The translations under genes and the position numbers were made by a program. A DNA stretch of 9,163 bases from Flavobacteriales bacterium (GTDB lineage: Bacteria; Bacteroidota; Bacteroidia; NORP154), in assembly GCA_012965625.1 (NCBI GenBank), contig DTSC01000287.1, positions 1 through 9,163 on the forward strand, given 5' to 3'. Of this stretch, positions 6,644 to 9,163 are shown in pieces (position 1 is the first letter of the stretch; each line of letters opens with the position of its first letter). The notes beneath the pieces are model-generated. The model was not told where the DNA came from. It searched no databases and saw nothing but the letters and a program-made list of their open reading frames with translations.

Positions 6644-7903
6644 TTAAACCAATAAATCAAAAATTTCGGGTTTGTCGTTTAAATAAATATTGCTGAAATT
6701 ATGTTCTTCCATTCTGCGCTGTAATTGAAGATGTCCCTTTGGCTCAGGAAGTTCTATCCCAACTAATACAGAACCTTTTTCCTTCCCGGTTCTTTTGATG
6801 TATTCAAAATGACTTATATCCTGGTGAGGCTCCAGTACATTTACCACAAACTCTTTTAATGCACCTGCTCTTTGTGGAAACCTGACAAGGAAGTAATGCT
6901 TTAAGTCCTCATAAAGAAGGGAACGTTCCTTTATCTCCTCCATTCGGGTTATATCATTATTTCCTCCACTTATAACACATACAATCGTCTTATCCCTTAT
7001 TATTTTCTTTAATTGACTAAGGGCTGCAATGCTTAATGCTCCTGCTGGCTCTAATACCAGCCCTGCCTTATTATAGGTCTCCAAAATGGTTGTGCATACT
7101 TTTCCCTCTGGAATTGTAATATGTAGTGCAATCTTATCTTTTAGAATACCAAAGGTCGTACTACCTATGCATTTAATAGCGGCTCCATCCACAAAAGGAT
7201 CTACCTTGTCTAAGCAAATGGGCCTACCCACCTTCAGGGCTGCTTTAAGAGAAGGTGCTCCTTCAGGCTCAACTGTTATAAGCTTGGTTTCAGGCGATAG
7301 TTTTGAAAGAACTTGAGCGATCCCAGCTGCCAGGCCGCCACCGCCTACTGGTACAATAACATAATCAGGAACAGAAGTGGATTGTTGCAATAGCTCCAGT
7401 GCTATTGTTCCCTGCCCAGCTATTATTTCCGGATCATCAAATGGAGGTATAAACGGAATGCCATTTAAATCCACATGCTTTAGCGCCTCAGCTAGTGCTT
7501 CCTCAAAGGTGTCACCTATAAGGTGTAGCTTTATTGATCCTCCTCCAAACATTTTCACCTGCCCGATCTTTTGAGCTGGAGTGGTCGTTGGCATAAATAT
7601 ATCAGCCTTCATCTTCAGTAAGCGGCTGGCATGCGCCACTCCCTGGGCATGATTCCCTGCACTAGCACATACAACACGCTTAACCCCCTGAACACTCCGG
7701 AGTTGCACCATCTTGTTGTATGCTCCCCTGATCTTATAAGATCGCGTTTCTTGCAAATTCTCTTGCTTGAGAAAGATATCGCAGTTAAATTGCTGTGAAA
7801 GAAGGAGGTCTCGTTTCAACGGAGTTTTTAATGCAACCCCTTTTAATCTTTCCTGAGCTTGAAATATTCTTTCAATAAATGATGTTCCTAATTCAGTTGA
7901 CAT
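6644..7903 (-). CDS. ilvA: Threonine deaminase (threonine ammonia-lyase), short form
   Basis: PLP enzyme that turns L-threonine into 2-oxobutanoate and ammonia, the committed step to isoleucine, in the cytoplasm. With the start used here it has 419 residues, the size of short forms with a single regulatory domain. Visible marks: PLP lysine in RSYKIRGAYN (Lys about 57), phosphate/substrate loop SAGNHAQG (about 81-88), glycine loop PVGGGGLAAG (about 187-191), and C-terminal SGGNND near the end of the catalytic part. An ACT-like domain follows (about 333-410, KHYFLVRFPQRAGALKEF), the usual site of isoleucine feedback. I chose ATG 7903 (MSTELGTSF) because it lies 11 nt after the ilvC stop and matches family N-termini; the upstream ATG at 7954 would overlap ilvC and add 17 atypical residues. 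Last gene of the ilv cluster. Confidence 0.93.
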   Translation of the reverse strand: MSTELGTSFIERIFQAQERLKGVALKTPLKRDLLLSQQFNCDIFLKQENLQETRSYKIRGAYNKMVQLRSVQGVKRVVCASAGNHAQGVAHASRLLKMKADIFMPTTTPAQKIGQVKMFGGGSIKLHLIGDTFEEALAEALKHVDLNGIPFIPPFDDPEIIAGQGTIALELLQQSTSVPDYVIVPVGGGGLAAGIAQVLSKLSPETKLITVEPEGAPSLKAALKVGRPICLDKVDPFVDGAAIKCIGSTTFGILKDKIALHITIPEGKVCTTILETYNKAGLVLEPAGALSIAALSQLKKIIRDKTIVCVISGGNNDITRMEEIKERSLLYEDLKHYFLVRFPQRAGALKEFVVNVLEPHQDISHFEYIKRTGKEKGSVLVGIELPEPKGHLQLQRRMEEHNFSNIYLNDKPEIFDLLV

Positions 7904-7914
7904 AGATCTTACTA

Positions 7915-8952
7915 TTATGGTCGCAGTGACCTGACTACCTTTCCTGTTCTCCACATTTCACTTTTCCGAATCTCCGAAAGCTCTTGTTCCAATTTTTTCC
8001 GGTAATTGGGATTGCTCCCCTCTTTTAGTACGTACCTGGCTTCCTCGCCCGAAACTACCCGGCCATATAGTTCTTCAAACAGGGGGGTATTCACTTCTCT
8101 AAACCGGTGCCTCCAATCTAATGCTCCTCTTTGCGCAGTTACAGAAGTATTTGCATACATCCAATCCATACCATTCTCCGCTACCAACGGCATCAGGCTT
8201 TGTGTTAGCTCTTCCACGGTTTCATTAAATGCTTCTGAAGGAGAATGGCCATGTTTTCTTAAAACATTGTATTGTGCTTCAAAAAGACCGGCCAGTGCAC
8301 CCATCAATATCCCCCTTTCACCAGTGAGGTCAGAAAATACTTCCTTTTGAAAATCTGTCTCAAAAAGGTAGGCCGAACCAATGCCCATTCCCAAAGAAAG
8401 TGTTTTACTAATTGCCTTACCCGAGAAATCCTGGTAGACTGCATAGCTGGAATTGAGGCCTTTCCCTTTCAAAAATAATCTTCTTAAGGAAGTGCCTGAA
8501 CCTTTCGGTGCAACCAAGATCACGTCTATTTCTTTATCGGGAACGATTCCTGTAAGATCGGAATATGTTATTCCAAATCCATGGGAAAAGTACAGGGATT
8601 TACCTTTTGTTAGATGTTTGGATACCATGGGCCAAGCGTTTAATTGTCCGGCATCAGATAACAAATACATCAGGATGCTTCCTTTTGACGCTGCCTCTTC
8701 CAGGGAAAACAGGGTCTTCCCTTCGATCCAACCATCAGCAAGGGCCTTTTCCCACGAAGCACCTCCCTTTCGCTGGCCCACGATTACCTCAAATCCGTTG
8801 TCTTTTAAATTAAGAGCCTGCCCGGGCCCCTGTACGCCATAACCAAGGACGGCTAAGGTTTCTCCTTTAAGTGTTTGTCTTGCCTTGTCAAGTGGCCATT
8901 CATCTCTTGTTATTACATTCTCCTGTACATTTCCAAAATTCATTATTGCCAT
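7915..8952 (-). CDS. ilvC: Ketol-acid reductoisomerase
   Basis: Converts acetolactate or acetohydroxybutyrate into the dihydroxy acid by Mg-dependent alkyl shift and NADPH reduction, second common step of valine, leucine and isoleucine synthesis. The 345 residues fit the short form. Visible: Rossmann loop GYGVQG (37-42); GQRKGGASW with Arg61 and Ser66, typical of a loop that binds the NADPH 2'-phosphate; HGFG with His124; PKGSG (149-153); metal ligands in SDLTGERG (Asp208, Glu212); HSPSEAFNETVEEL with Glu240 and Glu244; and the substrate-side serine in ANTSVTAQRGA (Ser270). It ends in SLRP followed by three tandem stops. The start ATG 8952 is 11 nt after the ilvN stop, behind AAAAGAAA; a second ATG three codons on (8943) is possible. 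The start region is exactly complementary to the right edge of the window. Confidence 0.96.
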   Translation of the reverse strand: MAIMNFGNVQENVITRDEWPLDKARQTLKGETLAVLGYGVQGPGQALNLKDNGFEVIVGQRKGGASWEKALADGWIEGKTLFSLEEAASKGSILMYLLSDAGQLNAWPMVSKHLTKGKSLYFSHGFGITYSDLTGIVPDKEIDVILVAPKGSGTSLRRLFLKGKGLNSSYAVYQDFSGKAISKTLSLGMGIGSAYLFETDFQKEVFSDLTGERGILMGALAGLFEAQYNVLRKHGHSPSEAFNETVEELTQSLMPLVAENGMDWMYANTSVTAQRGALDWRHRFREVNTPLFEELYGRVVSGEEARYVLKEGSNPNYRKKLEQELSEIRKSEMWRTGKVVRSLRP

Positions 8953-8956
8953 TTTC
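8933..8956. repeat. Left arm of a 24-bp perfect inverted repeat (ilvC start)
   Basis: This stretch, which contains the ilvC start codon (8950-8952) and the next codons, is the exact reverse complement of 9140-9163. Pairing stops at the next base (8957 and 9139 are both T). The other arm is in the ilvN reading frame at the window edge. In a transcript the two arms could pair around a 183-nt loop and cover the ilvC start. Confidence 0.9.
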
Positions 8957-8963
8957 TTTTATT

Positions 8964-9163
8964 TTAATTGTGGTTAATATTTGTTTTTTCTTCCATTTCT
9001 TTTAAGTATGCTGAAAGCTCTTTCATGGGTCTCGTTATAGCAACCCTTCCTGACCGGGCAAATTCAAGCACCCCTAAAGGCTCCAGATCCTCAAAAAGTG
9101 CTTGCGTTTCCCAATGATGGCCCGTTTTTTTCAATAACTGAAAATGGCAATAATGAATTTTGG
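8964..9163 (-). CDS. ilvN: Acetolactate synthase small subunit, C-terminal part
   Basis: The last 65 codons of a gene that enters from the right edge. The regulatory small subunit binds the catalytic large subunit IlvB/IlvI and gives it valine feedback control. Recognisable C-terminal block: LLKKTGHHWETQALFEDL, then GVLEFARSGRVAITRP, then a charged tail ending EEKTNINHN. KTGH followed by a helix and GVLxFxRSGRxAIxR is the usual C-terminal signature of Bacteroidota small subunits. It is followed 11 nt later by ilvC. Odd point: the first seven codons (KIHYCHF) lie wholly inside a 24-bp inverted copy of the ilvC start and do not resemble the family there, so that edge may not be genuine ilvN sequence. 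Confidence 0.82.
   Translation of the reverse strand, partial: KIHYCHFQLLKKTGHHWETQALFEDLEPLGVLEFARSGRVAITRPMKELSAYLKEMEEKTNINHN
9140..9163. repeat. Right arm of the 24-bp inverted repeat (window edge)
   Basis: Exact reverse complement of 8933-8956 and ends exactly at the last base of the window; it may continue outside. It encodes the first residues of the visible ilvN part, which do not fit the ilvN family. See the partner arm. Confidence 0.9.

Noticed and set aside
7904..7954. Upstream ATG 7954 as the ilvA start
   Set aside because: It would overlap the ilvC 3' end and add 17 residues not typical of the family; ATG 7903 sits 11 nt after ilvC.
7086..8842. Plus-strand ORFs opposite ilvA and ilvC (such as 8006-8350 and 8453-8842)
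   Set aside because: Shadows of two well-conserved enzyme genes.

Overview
The window looks like a piece of a Bacteroidota genome (the wider Flavobacteriia/Sphingobacteriia/Chitinophagia type). Three things point there: a very large secreted protein built from SprB-type repeats, a trace of a second secreted-protein N-terminus of the kind these bacteria export by type IX secretion, and a short-form ilvN-ilvC-ilvA cluster whose proteins read like Bacteroidota versions. Every supported gene is on the minus strand, so transcription runs from right to left. No plus-strand gene, tRNA, rRNA, CRISPR array or transposase was seen.

Right part (6644-9163): the 3' end of ilvN (acetolactate synthase small subunit), complete ilvC (ketol-acid reductoisomerase) and complete ilvA (threonine deaminase with one C-terminal ACT-like domain). 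The genes are 11 nt apart, a tight branched-chain amino acid operon. IlvA makes 2-oxobutanoate from threonine; IlvN regulates the first condensation step; IlvC carries out the second step for both isoleucine and valine/leucine. The last 24 bases of the window are a perfect inverted copy of the ilvC start region, which may be a fold-back assembly artefact or a long-range RNA hairpin.

Middle (6315-6643): an AT-rich gap that holds a broken 58-codon remnant of a secreted-protein gene (signal peptide plus the start of a mature domain), with a one-base frameshift right after its ATG and an early stop 6 nt before the next gene.

Left part (1-6314): one uninterrupted reading frame of 2104 codons, which I translated codon by codon, starting at 6314 and running off the left edge. 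It encodes a giant secreted protein. In order: signal peptide (1-25), a cysteine-rich PPC-like beta-sandwich (about 27-134), two separate modules of seven propeller-type repeats each (about 143-506 and 564-919), each followed by a Cys-containing linker, then 15 SprB-type repeats of 74-77 residues (about 970-2090). The SprB array has a higher-order period of three units (about 675 bp). The C-terminus, where a type IX sorting domain would be expected, lies outside the window. Its likely role is a cell-surface or released adhesin; a role in gliding cannot be decided from this sequence.
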